A DNA stretch of 64,000 bases. It comes from RI-153 sp963721725. GTDB taxonomy: Bacteria; Chloroflexota; Anaerolineae; Caldilineales; Caldilineaceae. Made by a program: the position numbers and the translations under genes. The DNA lies in assembly GCA_963721725.1 (NCBI GenBank), contig CAVRLX010000016.1:620001-684000 (forward strand), given 5' to 3'. The notes below the pieces were generated by a model, which saw nothing but the letters and a program-made list of their open reading frames with translations, did not search any database and was not told where the DNA came from. The first letter of the stretch is position 1, and each line of letters opens with the position of its first letter. Positions 1 to 7,052 of the stretch are shown here, piece by piece.

Positions 1-1
1 C

Positions 2-226
2 TTGTGCGATGCAGATCGTGTGCGCCTCGAGATCGAAGATGATGGCGTAGGCTTTCAACCATTGCCCTGCTGGGAAGATCTGCTGGCCCAGGGCAAGATT
101 GGACTCTTCTCTGCTGTGCAACAGGCGCTGGCCTTGGGTAGTCCGCTGGAAATCTACTCGCAGCCCGATGCTGGAACGCGTATCGGTATCGCGTTGTCCA
201 CAGCCCCCTCGTACGGTCCGGCTTAA
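2..226 (+). CDS. Sensor histidine kinase, C-terminal fragment (5' end outside window)
   Basis: The reading frame is open at the window edge and ends with TAA at 224-226. What remains is the end of a GHKL ATPase domain: an N/G1-type motif DDGVGF followed by GKIGLFSAVQQA, in which the ATP-lid GxxG pattern is replaced by GLFS as in NarL-family kinases (HisKA_3 class). It would act as the cytoplasmic ATP-binding part of a two-component sensor. The output partner is not visible. Family call is fairly safe; anything upstream is unknown. Confidence 0.7.
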   Translation: MCDADRVRLEIEDDGVGFQPLPCWEDLLAQGKIGLFSAVQQALALGSPLEIYSQPDAGTRIGIALSTAPSYGPA

Positions 227-330
227 AGAGGGCAAACGTTGCGGTAAGTAAAGAGGTAAGTCTAAAGAGTAAGGAGTAAAAGGCTCGTCGTCCCCTCTAT
301 TTATTCCTTTCGCCCCACAGGAGTCTTCTC
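227..330 (+). repeat. Intergenic heptamer-type repeats (AAGAGTAAGGAGTAA)
   Basis: Short degenerate tandem units of the GAGTAAG type lie at about 246-282, followed by a pyrimidine-rich stretch that could pair with part of them. The same unit recurs at 2400-2456, 5300-5330 and 56768-56835. An AGGAG ribosome binding site at 320-324 serves the next gene. Confidence 0.5.
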
Positions 331-2397
331 ATGCCCGAAACAAGCCAAACCATTGCTCAGAAGCGCGAAACATTGGCGTCGATGTACTACATTCGGCGTT
401 TTATGGATGATACGTTGCAAAAGGTGCTGGCGCGGTTACACGCGGCCTGGGAGGAGCTTGCTCCCGAAGCGCAGACCGAGATCGAAGCCAAGCAGGCCGA
501 ACTGGCGAACAAATTGGAAAATGCCGCCAATGCCTTTGAGCGCGGCAACCACATTGAAGCCTTTTTTCGCGCGCTGGAAGGCATGGACGCCGTGTTGGCT
601 GTGGCCTATGACGAGATCAAAAACGGCAAAACTGCCGAACGCTTCCGCAACACCAGTGGCCCCGACGCGGCCACCAACGCCCGTATTATTGATGCTCTTC
701 GCGCACCCGTGATTGCTATGGAACGTGTTGTTGAGTCTATTGCTTTTCCTGACCTGCCCGCCTTAGAAGCCGCTGTGGAAGCCACTCTCAACCCTACCCC
801 CACCCAGTTTTACACCCGCGTGGACTTCCCTGCCCGCGTTGAAAACACCGCCGAAAAAGAACACGCGCTCATTGTCCAACTTGTGCTCAATCGTCCGCAA
901 AGCACCGCCGTGGCGGGTGTGGTGGATGTGTCGTTTGCCGACCCCGCCCTGCCCGAAATCGTAGAGGTTATCGTCAGCGCGCCGGGCTTCACTGAGCGCA
1001 CGGGGATTTGGAGCCGCACCATTGCCGTCTACACTTACCAGGATTCGCAGCCTGCGATTTTTCTGTTGAAGTTGGCCGACACGGCACTCCAAACGCGCTT
1101 TTTGACGTTAGATTTCTATCACAAAGGGCGCACCGTGGGCACGTTTATCTTCAAAACCGAGGTTACCGGTCGGCTCTTTACACACAGCGTGCCCTTGTCA
1201 GAGGGCACTGCAAAGTCGGATGGCGAGACCGAACCGCCAATTACATTGGGCAGCGCCGTGGTCGAGCGCGCCGTAGACGGGATTCGACTGGGCGGCGGGG
1301 ATGCGCCGCCCGTGGACATGGAGTTGCGCATTGTGCGCGAAAACAACGAACTGCATTTTTCGCTCCGTTCCGCCAAAGCGATTCTGGGCTATCACGACAG
1401 AGCGGTGGGGAGCTTGAAATTATCTACCGCCGATCCGACGGCTTTCTTTGAGAAACACTTTGCACGCCTGAGCCAACTTGCTGCCCAACCCGTGTCGTTG
1501 GAGGATGCCGAGTCGCAGGATTACCAGACTGAATTAGAGGACATGGGCTATGAACTCTATCGCGATCTCTTCCCGAAAGAATTAAAGAGCGAGTACTGGA
1601 AACTTCATGCCCTGAATGTGGCACACAAACAGTCGACAAGTCGTCCGCTTTCGCTGATGATCACCAGCGACGAGCCATGGGTTCCCTGGGAGATGGTCTC
1701 GCCGTTTGAGGACAGCGACCACACTAGCGACTTTCTGGCTGCCGAGTTTGAACTCAGCCGCTGGCTGGCCGGGCGCGGCCCCGCCGCTGCGCTGACGATT
1801 AATGCGGCGCGGCTAGTTGCCCCCGATCTTGATCTGGACTTTGTGGAGCAGGAACGGGAATATTTTACGACGCTGGCGGCGCAAGGGGTGGAAGTAGGCG
1901 ATCCGATTGAAACCCATGCCAATCTGCTGGCTTTGGCCCAAAAAGGTGGTGTGCAGATGTTGCACTTTGCCACTCACGGCAATTTCAACAAGGCCAATGT
2001 GGGCGATTCGCCCATCAGCCTGCAAGATCGCCCGTTGATCCCGCGCGATTTCAACAAACGCCGCGTAGCCGGGCTGCTGCGCGAACGTCCACTGGTCTTC
2101 TTCAATACCTGTCACGGCGGGAAGTTGGGCTTTGATCTGATTGGGCTGGGCGGCTGGGCGCAACAACTCATCGATGAAGTCGGCGTTACCGCCTTTATCG
2201 GCACGCACTGGGAGGTCAACGACCGGCTGGCCGCGATCTTCAGCCGCGCCTTTTATGATGCACTGCTGTCTAAGCAGTCGTTGGGCGCAGCCTTCCACAC
2301 TGCCCGGCTGGCCGTGCGCGCGAAACAGCCGGGCAATCCCACTTGGCTGGCGTATACGCTTTATGGAGATCCCAATAGCCGGGTGGTGATCGAGTAA
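331..2397 (+). CDS. CHAT domain (caspase-like) protein
   Basis: A 688-residue protein preceded by an AGGAG box. The C-terminal 200 residues form a CHAT domain, a caspase/separase-like cysteine peptidase fold: the likely catalytic His is in HFATHG (about residue 548) and the catalytic Cys in FFNTCHGG (about 594), followed by the family motif FIGTHWEVND and the terminal YGDP. The first 180 residues are helical and charged, possibly a coiled coil. Residues about 185-290 look like a beta-sandwich. No signal peptide or TPR repeats are seen. CHAT proteins act as proteases, often in immunity or cell-death modules. Here no obvious substrate, gasdermin or effector partner is adjacent, so the role is open. 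Confidence 0.85.
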   Translation: MPETSQTIAQKRETLASMYYIRRFMDDTLQKVLARLHAAWEELAPEAQTEIEAKQAELANKLENAANAFERGNHIEAFFRALEGMDAVLAVAYDEIKNGKTAERFRNTSGPDAATNARIIDALRAPVIAMERVVESIAFPDLPALEAAVEATLNPTPTQFYTRVDFPARVENTAEKEHALIVQLVLNRPQSTAVAGVVDVSFADPALPEIVEVIVSAPGFTERTGIWSRTIAVYTYQDSQPAIFLLKLADTALQTRFLTLDFYHKGRTVGTFIFKTEVTGRLFTHSVPLSEGTAKSDGETEPPITLGSAVVERAVDGIRLGGGDAPPVDMELRIVRENNELHFSLRSAKAILGYHDRAVGSLKLSTADPTAFFEKHFARLSQLAAQPVSLEDAESQDYQTELEDMGYELYRDLFPKELKSEYWKLHALNVAHKQSTSRPLSLMITSDEPWVPWEMVSPFEDSDHTSDFLAAEFELSRWLAGRGPAAALTINAARLVAPDLDLDFVEQEREYFTTLAAQGVEVGDPIETHANLLALAQKGGVQMLHFATHGNFNKANVGDSPISLQDRPLIPRDFNKRRVAGLLRERPLVFFNTCHGGKLGFDLIGLGGWAQQLIDEVGVTAFIGTHWEVNDRLAAIFSRAFYDALLSKQSLGAAFHTARLAVRAKQPGNPTWLAYTLYGDPNSRVVIE

Positions 2398-2399
2398 CA

Positions 2400-2456
2400 C
2401 GGAAGGAGTAATGAGTAGGGCATACACTGACCTACTTATTACTCCTTCCTTGTTGC
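2400..2456. repeat. Hairpin built from GGAGTAATGAGTAGG-type heptamers
   Basis: Left arm GGAAGGAGTAATGAGTAGG pairs with right arm CCTACTTATTACTCCTTCC across a short loop. It lies just after the CHAT gene stop and could act as a transcript end, but it has no strong T run and belongs to a repeat family found elsewhere in the window. Confidence 0.7.
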
Positions 2457-2601
2457 AAAACTACTTTCCACGGAAAGCGCATTCTACGCACGAACGCCCG
2501 TTCTGATGTATAATAAGCGCGTTGGCACACTCCCCGGCCAACGCTTTTTGTGTCCTGTTTTCACCTGTTATGCGATAGTTTCCCACTAGAAAGCTGTACC
2601 C

Positions 2602-5292
2602 ATGACCACCCCCATGCGCCGCCAATATCTGGAATTGAAGAGCCAGCATCCCAACTGCATTCTCTTTTTCCGCCTGGGCGATTTCTACGAGACCTTTGAT
2701 GACGACGCCAAAACCGTGGCCGATGTGTGCGATGTGGTGCTGACCAGCCGCCCCGTGGGGGATAACCAACGCGTGCCGCTGGCGGGGGTTCCCTATCACA
2801 GCGTGGAGGGCTACATCGCCAAATTGGTGTCGGCGGGCTACAAGGTTGCCATTGCCGAACAGGTGAGCGAGCCGGGCAACGGGCTGGTGGACCGCGAAAT
2901 CCAACATGTGGTGACCAAAGGCACGATCACCGAGCCTTCGATGCTGGACGATGACCGCAACAACTATCTGGTTGCCGTCACTTTTGGCGGGCGCGGGATG
3001 GAGGCAGGCATTGCTTTTTGCGACATTACTACGGGCGAATTTGCCACCACGCAGATCACGGCCAACAGCCAGGACGAGACCGAGCGGCGTGTGGCCGAAG
3101 AACTCAGCCGCTTGCGTCCCGGCGAGTTGATCACCGCCGATTGGTCGGTGGCGAACACGGGGCTGGGCGGGCTGATCAGCGCGCTGGGATCGGTGCTCTC
3201 CGCGGTGGAACCGTGGCAGGTGGAATTGGAAACGGCGCGGCGCACGCTGGAACAGCAATTTCAGGTTACCAGTTTGGATGGCTTTGGGCTGGGGCGCAGG
3301 CCGCAGGCCATACGCGCCGCCGCCGCCGTCATCGCCTATTTGCGCCAGATGCAGCCCTCGGCGTTGACCCAACTGAGCGCTGTGCAAAGTTACGACACTG
3401 GCGAATTTATGACGCTGGACGAATCGACCCGGCGCAATTTGGAGCTAACGGAGACCATCCGCGGCGGAAGCAGCAAGGGCAGCCTGCTCGGCGTATTGGA
3501 CGAAACGCTGACACCGATGGGCGCGCGGCTGCTGCGCCGCTGGCTCGGTCAACCGCTGCTCGACGTGGCGCGCATCAGCGCCCGATTGGATGCCGTGGAG
3601 AGTTTTCACACGCAGTCTACCCAGCGCATGGAGATCCGCGAACGGCTGCGCGGCCTGGGCGATCTGGAACGCTGGACCAATCGTGTGATCCAGGGCCGCA
3701 GCCAGCCGCGCGATCTGGTGGGGATGCGCGGCGTGTTGCAAAAGCTGGGCGAGATCCGCGCGGCGCTGGGGGAAGATGAGCGATTGGCGATTGGCGATTG
3801 GATCGATATTCCAATCGATGACACCGACGAGCAACTCCCCAATCCCCAATCGCCAATCGCCGATCTCCTCTCCCATCTGCCTCTCTGCGCCGACATCGCT
3901 GATCTGCTCGAAGCTGCCATCTCCGACGAGCCACCGGCCACGTTGGGCAACACGGGCGTGATCCGCCCCGGCTATCACGCCGAACTCGACGACATTATCC
4001 ACCGCAGCCGCCACGCCAAAGATTGGGTGGCAAATCTGGAAAAGAGCGAGCGCGAACGCCTCGACATCAAAAGCCTGAAGGTGGGCTATAACAAGGTTTT
4101 TGGCTATTACATTGAGGTGACCAACACCAACACCAACAAAGTGCCCGCCGATTATATCCGCAAGCAGACACTTGCCAACGCCGAGCGCTACATTACGCCC
4201 GATCTCAAAGAGTACGAATCGCTGATCCTCAACGCCGACGAGCGCCGGTTGGAGATGGAGAATCGCCTCTTTCGCACCATCTGCGAAAGCGTGGTGGCCT
4301 GTGCCGAGTCGTTGCTACAGCTCGCCAACGGGCTGGCCCAATTGGATGTCTACAGCACATTAGCCGAAGTGGCGCTGAAACATCGCTACATTCGCCCCCA
4401 GATCAGCGAAGAGGCCGCGCTCTCGATTGCCGGCGGGCGGCATCCCGTGGTAGAGATCACCAGCCCGGATCCCTTTGTGCCCAACGACACACAGATGACG
4501 CCGGAAACCTGTGTGCATATCCTCACCGGGCCGAACATGAGCGGGAAGTCAACGTATCTGCGTCAAACGGCGCTGATCACGCTCATGGCCCAGATCGGTT
4601 CCTTCGTGCCCGCCGAGCGCGCCCAGATCGGCGTGGTGGATCGCATCTTCACGCGCATTGGGGCCAGCGACGAGATTCACCGCGGGCAGTCAACTTTTAT
4701 GGTGGAGATGGTGGAAACGGCCAACATCCTCAACCATGCCACCAAACGAAGCCTGCTTGTATTGGATGAGATTGGCCGCGGCACCAGCACCTATGACGGT
4801 CTCGCCATTGCTTGGGCCGTGGTGGAATATATCCACAATCACCCGTCGCTGCGCGCCAAAACGCTTTTCGCCACTCACTATCACGAACTCACCGACCTTT
4901 CCGAGCGGCTACCGCATGTGATCAACTATCATGTGGCTGTGGACGACAGCGGCGATGGCGTGGTCTTTTTACACCGAATTTTGCCAGGCAAAGCCAACCG
5001 CTCGTATGGCGTACATGTGGCGCAACTGGCCGGTCTGCCCAAAGCCGTGGTCCAGCGTGCCGAGGAAATTTTGGCCGATCTAGAGCGCTCAGGCGCGGCG
5101 GGTCCGCGCCGGCTGACCGAACTGGATAGCCACAAAAAAAAATCCGCGCAAAAATCGGCGCTGCAAGTGGGCCTCTTTGCCGATGCCCACCCTGCGCTGG
5201 AAGCCCTGCGCGCGCTGGACCTTAACGGTCTCACCCCGCTGGATGCCCTCAACCGCCTCTATGAATTGCAAAAACTTTTGGAAAAGATCTGA
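2602..5292 (+). CDS. mutS: DNA mismatch repair protein MutS
   Basis: An 896-residue mismatch recognition ATPase. The N-terminal mismatch-binding loop has the Phe-x-Glu motif in GDFYETF (about residue 28). The connector, lever and clamp domains follow. The ATPase has Walker A GPNMSGKST (about 642), Walker B VLDEIGRGTST and the FATHYHELT signature. The length fits MutS1. Residues about 392-423 are an unusual insertion encoded by an inverted CGATTGG repeat (3779-3866), placed where other MutS proteins have a short linker in the core domain. It is translated in frame. A TATAAT-like box lies at 2509-2514. MutL is encoded about 17 kb downstream, so repair genes are not in one operon. Confidence 0.97.
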   Translation: MTTPMRRQYLELKSQHPNCILFFRLGDFYETFDDDAKTVADVCDVVLTSRPVGDNQRVPLAGVPYHSVEGYIAKLVSAGYKVAIAEQVSEPGNGLVDREIQHVVTKGTITEPSMLDDDRNNYLVAVTFGGRGMEAGIAFCDITTGEFATTQITANSQDETERRVAEELSRLRPGELITADWSVANTGLGGLISALGSVLSAVEPWQVELETARRTLEQQFQVTSLDGFGLGRRPQAIRAAAAVIAYLRQMQPSALTQLSAVQSYDTGEFMTLDESTRRNLELTETIRGGSSKGSLLGVLDETLTPMGARLLRRWLGQPLLDVARISARLDAVESFHTQSTQRMEIRERLRGLGDLERWTNRVIQGRSQPRDLVGMRGVLQKLGEIRAALGEDERLAIGDWIDIPIDDTDEQLPNPQSPIADLLSHLPLCADIADLLEAAISDEPPATLGNTGVIRPGYHAELDDIIHRSRHAKDWVANLEKSERERLDIKSLKVGYNKVFGYYIEVTNTNTNKVPADYIRKQTLANAERYITPDLKEYESLILNADERRLEMENRLFRTICESVVACAESLLQLANGLAQLDVYSTLAEVALKHRYIRPQISEEAALSIAGGRHPVVEITSPDPFVPNDTQMTPETCVHILTGPNMSGKSTYLRQTALITLMAQIGSFVPAERAQIGVVDRIFTRIGASDEIHRGQSTFMVEMVETANILNHATKRSLLVLDEIGRGTSTYDGLAIAWAVVEYIHNHPSLRAKTLFATHYHELTDLSERLPHVINYHVAVDDSGDGVVFLHRILPGKANRSYGVHVAQLAGLPKAVVQRAEEILADLERSGAAGPRRLTELDSHKKKSAQKSALQVGLFADAHPALEALRALDLNGLTPLDALNRLYELQKLLEKI
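3779..3866. repeat. mutS: Inverted heptamer repeat inserted in frame within mutS
   Basis: Three tandem units of CGATTGG on the left (3780-3800) are answered by CCCCAATCGCCAATCGCC on the right (3844-3862), giving a long imperfect hairpin. Between the arms there is a smaller dyad, GATCGATATTCCAATCGATG. The insert keeps the reading frame and encodes about 30 hydrophilic residues. Confidence 0.75.
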
Positions 5293-5404
5293 AGTCACCG
5301 GGAATAATGAGTAACGAGTAAGGGGTAATTAGCGCGGCCTACGCGCCTTACTGTTACTTTCAGGATCCTTATAATCGGTGCCGTTTTTTTTAGACAGGCC
5401 ACTA
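5293..5404. repeat. Half-site heptamer repeat and T-rich stretch after mutS
   Basis: AATAATGAGTAACGAGTAAGGGGTAATTAG resembles the GAGTAA repeats elsewhere but has only a weak right arm (CGCCTTACTGTTAC). An eight-T run at 5386-5393 follows a GC-rich segment and may end mutS transcription. No clear stem directly precedes the T run. Confidence 0.4.
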
Positions 5405-5452
5405 GTACCAAAGCACTATATCTCTACCCGTACCAGGGCACTATTCTGTACG
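5405..5452 (+). promoter_or_regulatory. Direct repeat, candidate regulator binding sites upstream of the ComX-like gene
   Basis: GTACCAAAGCACTAT (5405-5419) is repeated as GTACCAGGGCACTAT (5430-5444), 25 bp apart, and a third GTAC follows at 5448. Direct repeats with a period near 2.5 helical turns are typical of response-regulator sites. No regulator gene is adjacent, so the binding protein is unknown. Confidence 0.45.
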
Positions 5453-5529
5453 TAAAATTGCGTAAGAAATGCACCTTTTTTGAACAAAATCTACGTATTT
5501 TTGCGCAAGCGTATCCGCCACTAGGTCAG

Positions 5530-5571
5530 TATAATTTAGCCATCAACTCTAGTACTACAGTACTAAATTAT
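5530..5571 (+). promoter_or_regulatory. Nested palindrome overlapping a TATAAT box, ComX-like gene promoter region
   Basis: TATAAT at 5530-5535 is part of ATAATTTAG (5531-5539), which is perfectly inverted as CTAAATTAT (5563-5571). Inside lies a perfect 7+7 dyad, TAGTACT-AC-AGTACTA (5550-5565). No good -35 box sits 17 bp upstream; TTGCGC is 23 bp away. This suggests an activator-dependent or repressible promoter. The dyad lies about 50 bp before the start codon. Confidence 0.45.
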
Positions 5572-5615
5572 CAATCGGCAATCAGATTTGCCCCAAGTAA
5601 CAAAAGAGGATGCCC

Positions 5616-5798
5616 ATGCAAACCGCCACGCAGACTATGACGATTGAAGAATTCCAGAAGGCATTACAGAGCAATGTTAGCCAGGAATTGATGGAGCTTC
5701 TCCAAAAAATGACTGTGATTGCCAAGCCTGAAGATGTGCGTAACCTCAATAATTTTGGCGATGTAATTCAGGGTTGGTTCTGGGCAACCTGGGGGTAA
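5616..5798 (+). CDS. ComX-like prenyl-peptide pheromone precursor (putative)
   Basis: A 60-residue peptide; the ATG at 5616 is preferred over 5610 because AGAGG lies 6 bases upstream of it. The first 45 residues look like a helical leader (EEFQKALQSN, QELMELLQKM). The last nine residues, QGWFWATWG, contain three Trp. There is no hydrophobic signal peptide. ComX precursors in Bacillus are of similar length, lack a signal peptide and carry the prenylated Trp within the last few residues. The next genes encode an isoprenyl-diphosphate-synthase-like protein and a polytopic kinase, matching ComQ and ComP. Alternatives are another type of modified peptide or an unrelated small protein; no lanthipeptide or radical SAM enzyme is adjacent. 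Confidence 0.6.
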   Translation: MQTATQTMTIEEFQKALQSNVSQELMELLQKMTVIAKPEDVRNLNNFGDVIQGWFWATWG

Positions 5799-5822
5799 GT
5801 CGTCCATTTGTAAAAAATGTAG

Positions 5823-5861
5823 AAAGAGCGTATGGGGTTAACCCCACACGCTCTTTTTTAT
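5823..5861 (+). terminator. Hairpin with T run between peptide gene and prenyltransferase gene (attenuator)
   Basis: AAAGAGCGT (5823-5831) pairs with ACGCTCTTT (5848-5856), and TGGGGTT with AACCCCA inside it, with one mismatch between the two helices. The T run extends past the stem (TTTTTTA). Its position, 25 bases after the peptide stop and over 100 bases before the next start, suggests partial termination giving more peptide mRNA than enzyme mRNA. Confidence 0.75.
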
Positions 5862-5987
5862 TTCTAGCACGCAAACGTCCATTTCAGGATTGCGTAGCAT
5901 TGAACTATCTGACCATTTATTTTAAACTTACATGTGAAAATAGAGCATCATATTACTGATATTTCTCTTCATCACACACCGCACACG

Positions 5988-7013
5988 ATGCTACGAAAAA
6001 TGAATACAAACATCTCTGGAACTCCGCTCGATCATCCCTTAGGCCCCGACTTTCCTGGCGAACCCATCCATAGACTCATCCGCAGCCTATCCCCTCTGGA
6101 CCGCTGGCCGGAACTGGATGGTCTACTCTTTCCGCCGGGGCAGACACGACATGTAGCTCGGCTGGATTGGCAATTGCCCGGTTTGGGCTGTGTTGCCGTA
6201 GGCGGTTCGGTAGCCGATGCCCTTCATGGCATGGCGGCCGTAGCCTGTATTCAAATTAGCATTATCCTCGTAGACGCCTGGTTAGATGACGAACCGCAGG
6301 GTCCCCACTTGGCGTTGGGACCGGGCCGCAGTGCCAACCTCTCTGTGGCGTTGCAAAGTGCATCCCATGTTTTGGTGGAACAATCCCCTGTGCCTGCCCA
6401 ACGTCGCGCTGCCGCCGCCCTTGTGCTCTCCCAGATGGCGTTGGATACAGCATCGGGGCAGGAATTGGACGTACAGAATTTAAGCGGGGAAGAGAGCTAT
6501 TGGCAAGTGGTACGCGCCAAAAGCACCCCGTTCTATGGCATGGGGATGGAAGCCGGCGCGTATCTGGGCGGTGCATCGCCTGAACTGGCGGCGTCGATCC
6601 GCAGTATTGGTGCGCTCCTGGGCGAAGCGGTGCAGATCGCCGACGATCTGGAAGATGCCTTCAAAACGCCAGCCAATCCCGATTGGATGCAGGGGCGCAA
6701 TAACCTTGCGATTCTCTATGCCCTCCAATCTGATTTCCCCGATAAGAAACGCTTTTTAGAACTAAAATCACAAGCCCACCTCCCGGCACAGCTTGAGGAA
6801 GCCCAAGCCATGTTGATCCGCTCTGGGGCTGCAAGCTATTGTGTCTATCAACTCATCGAACGGCATCGCGCCATTCGAGCCGCCATTCAAAACCTCCCCC
6901 TGCAAGATCGTACCTTAATCCAGTCTATGATTGACGTACAGCTTGCCCCCACTCGCCATCTCCTAGCGCGTATGGGTCTACCCTTGCCGGTTACACTTTT
7001 TGAAAGCACATAG
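5988..7013 (+). CDS. ComQ-like isoprenyl diphosphate synthase family protein
   Basis: About 341 residues from ATG 5988; starts at GTG 5934 or ATG 6000 are also possible, as none has a strong ribosome site. It has the all-helical trans-prenyltransferase layout: a first Asp-rich region DAWLDDE (about residue 96), the SGQELD segment, then KSTPFYGMGMEAGAYLGG and the second Asp-rich motif ADDLEDAF (about 218). The first motif is degenerate compared with the DDxxD of chain-elongating synthases, as expected for a diverged member. With the Trp-rich peptide upstream and a polytopic kinase downstream, the likely role is transfer of a prenyl group to a Trp of the peptide. A conventional terpenoid role is possible, but no terpene genes are nearby. 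Confidence 0.65.
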   Translation: MLRKMNTNISGTPLDHPLGPDFPGEPIHRLIRSLSPLDRWPELDGLLFPPGQTRHVARLDWQLPGLGCVAVGGSVADALHGMAAVACIQISIILVDAWLDDEPQGPHLALGPGRSANLSVALQSASHVLVEQSPVPAQRRAAAALVLSQMALDTASGQELDVQNLSGEESYWQVVRAKSTPFYGMGMEAGAYLGGASPELAASIRSIGALLGEAVQIADDLEDAFKTPANPDWMQGRNNLAILYALQSDFPDKKRFLELKSQAHLPAQLEEAQAMLIRSGAASYCVYQLIERHRAIRAAIQNLPLQDRTLIQSMIDVQLAPTRHLLARMGLPLPVTLFEST

Positions 7014-7035
7014 CGCTCCCCCATTCAATTCAAGT

Positions 7036-7052
7036 AGATAAGTTGCTTATCT
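7036..7052 (+). promoter_or_regulatory. Perfect short hairpin abutting the kinase GTG start
   Basis: AGATAAG-TTG-CTTATCT is a perfect 7-bp inverted repeat that ends exactly where the GTG start codon (7053) begins. No Shine-Dalgarno box is visible, so the hairpin may hold translation of the kinase low or act as an operator. Confidence 0.4.

Noticed and set aside
5458..5640. Open frame overlapping the ComX-like gene's promoter region
   Set aside because: It crosses the palindromes and promoter, has no ribosome site, and its composition is not codon-like. The peptide gene at 5616 in another frame is better supported.
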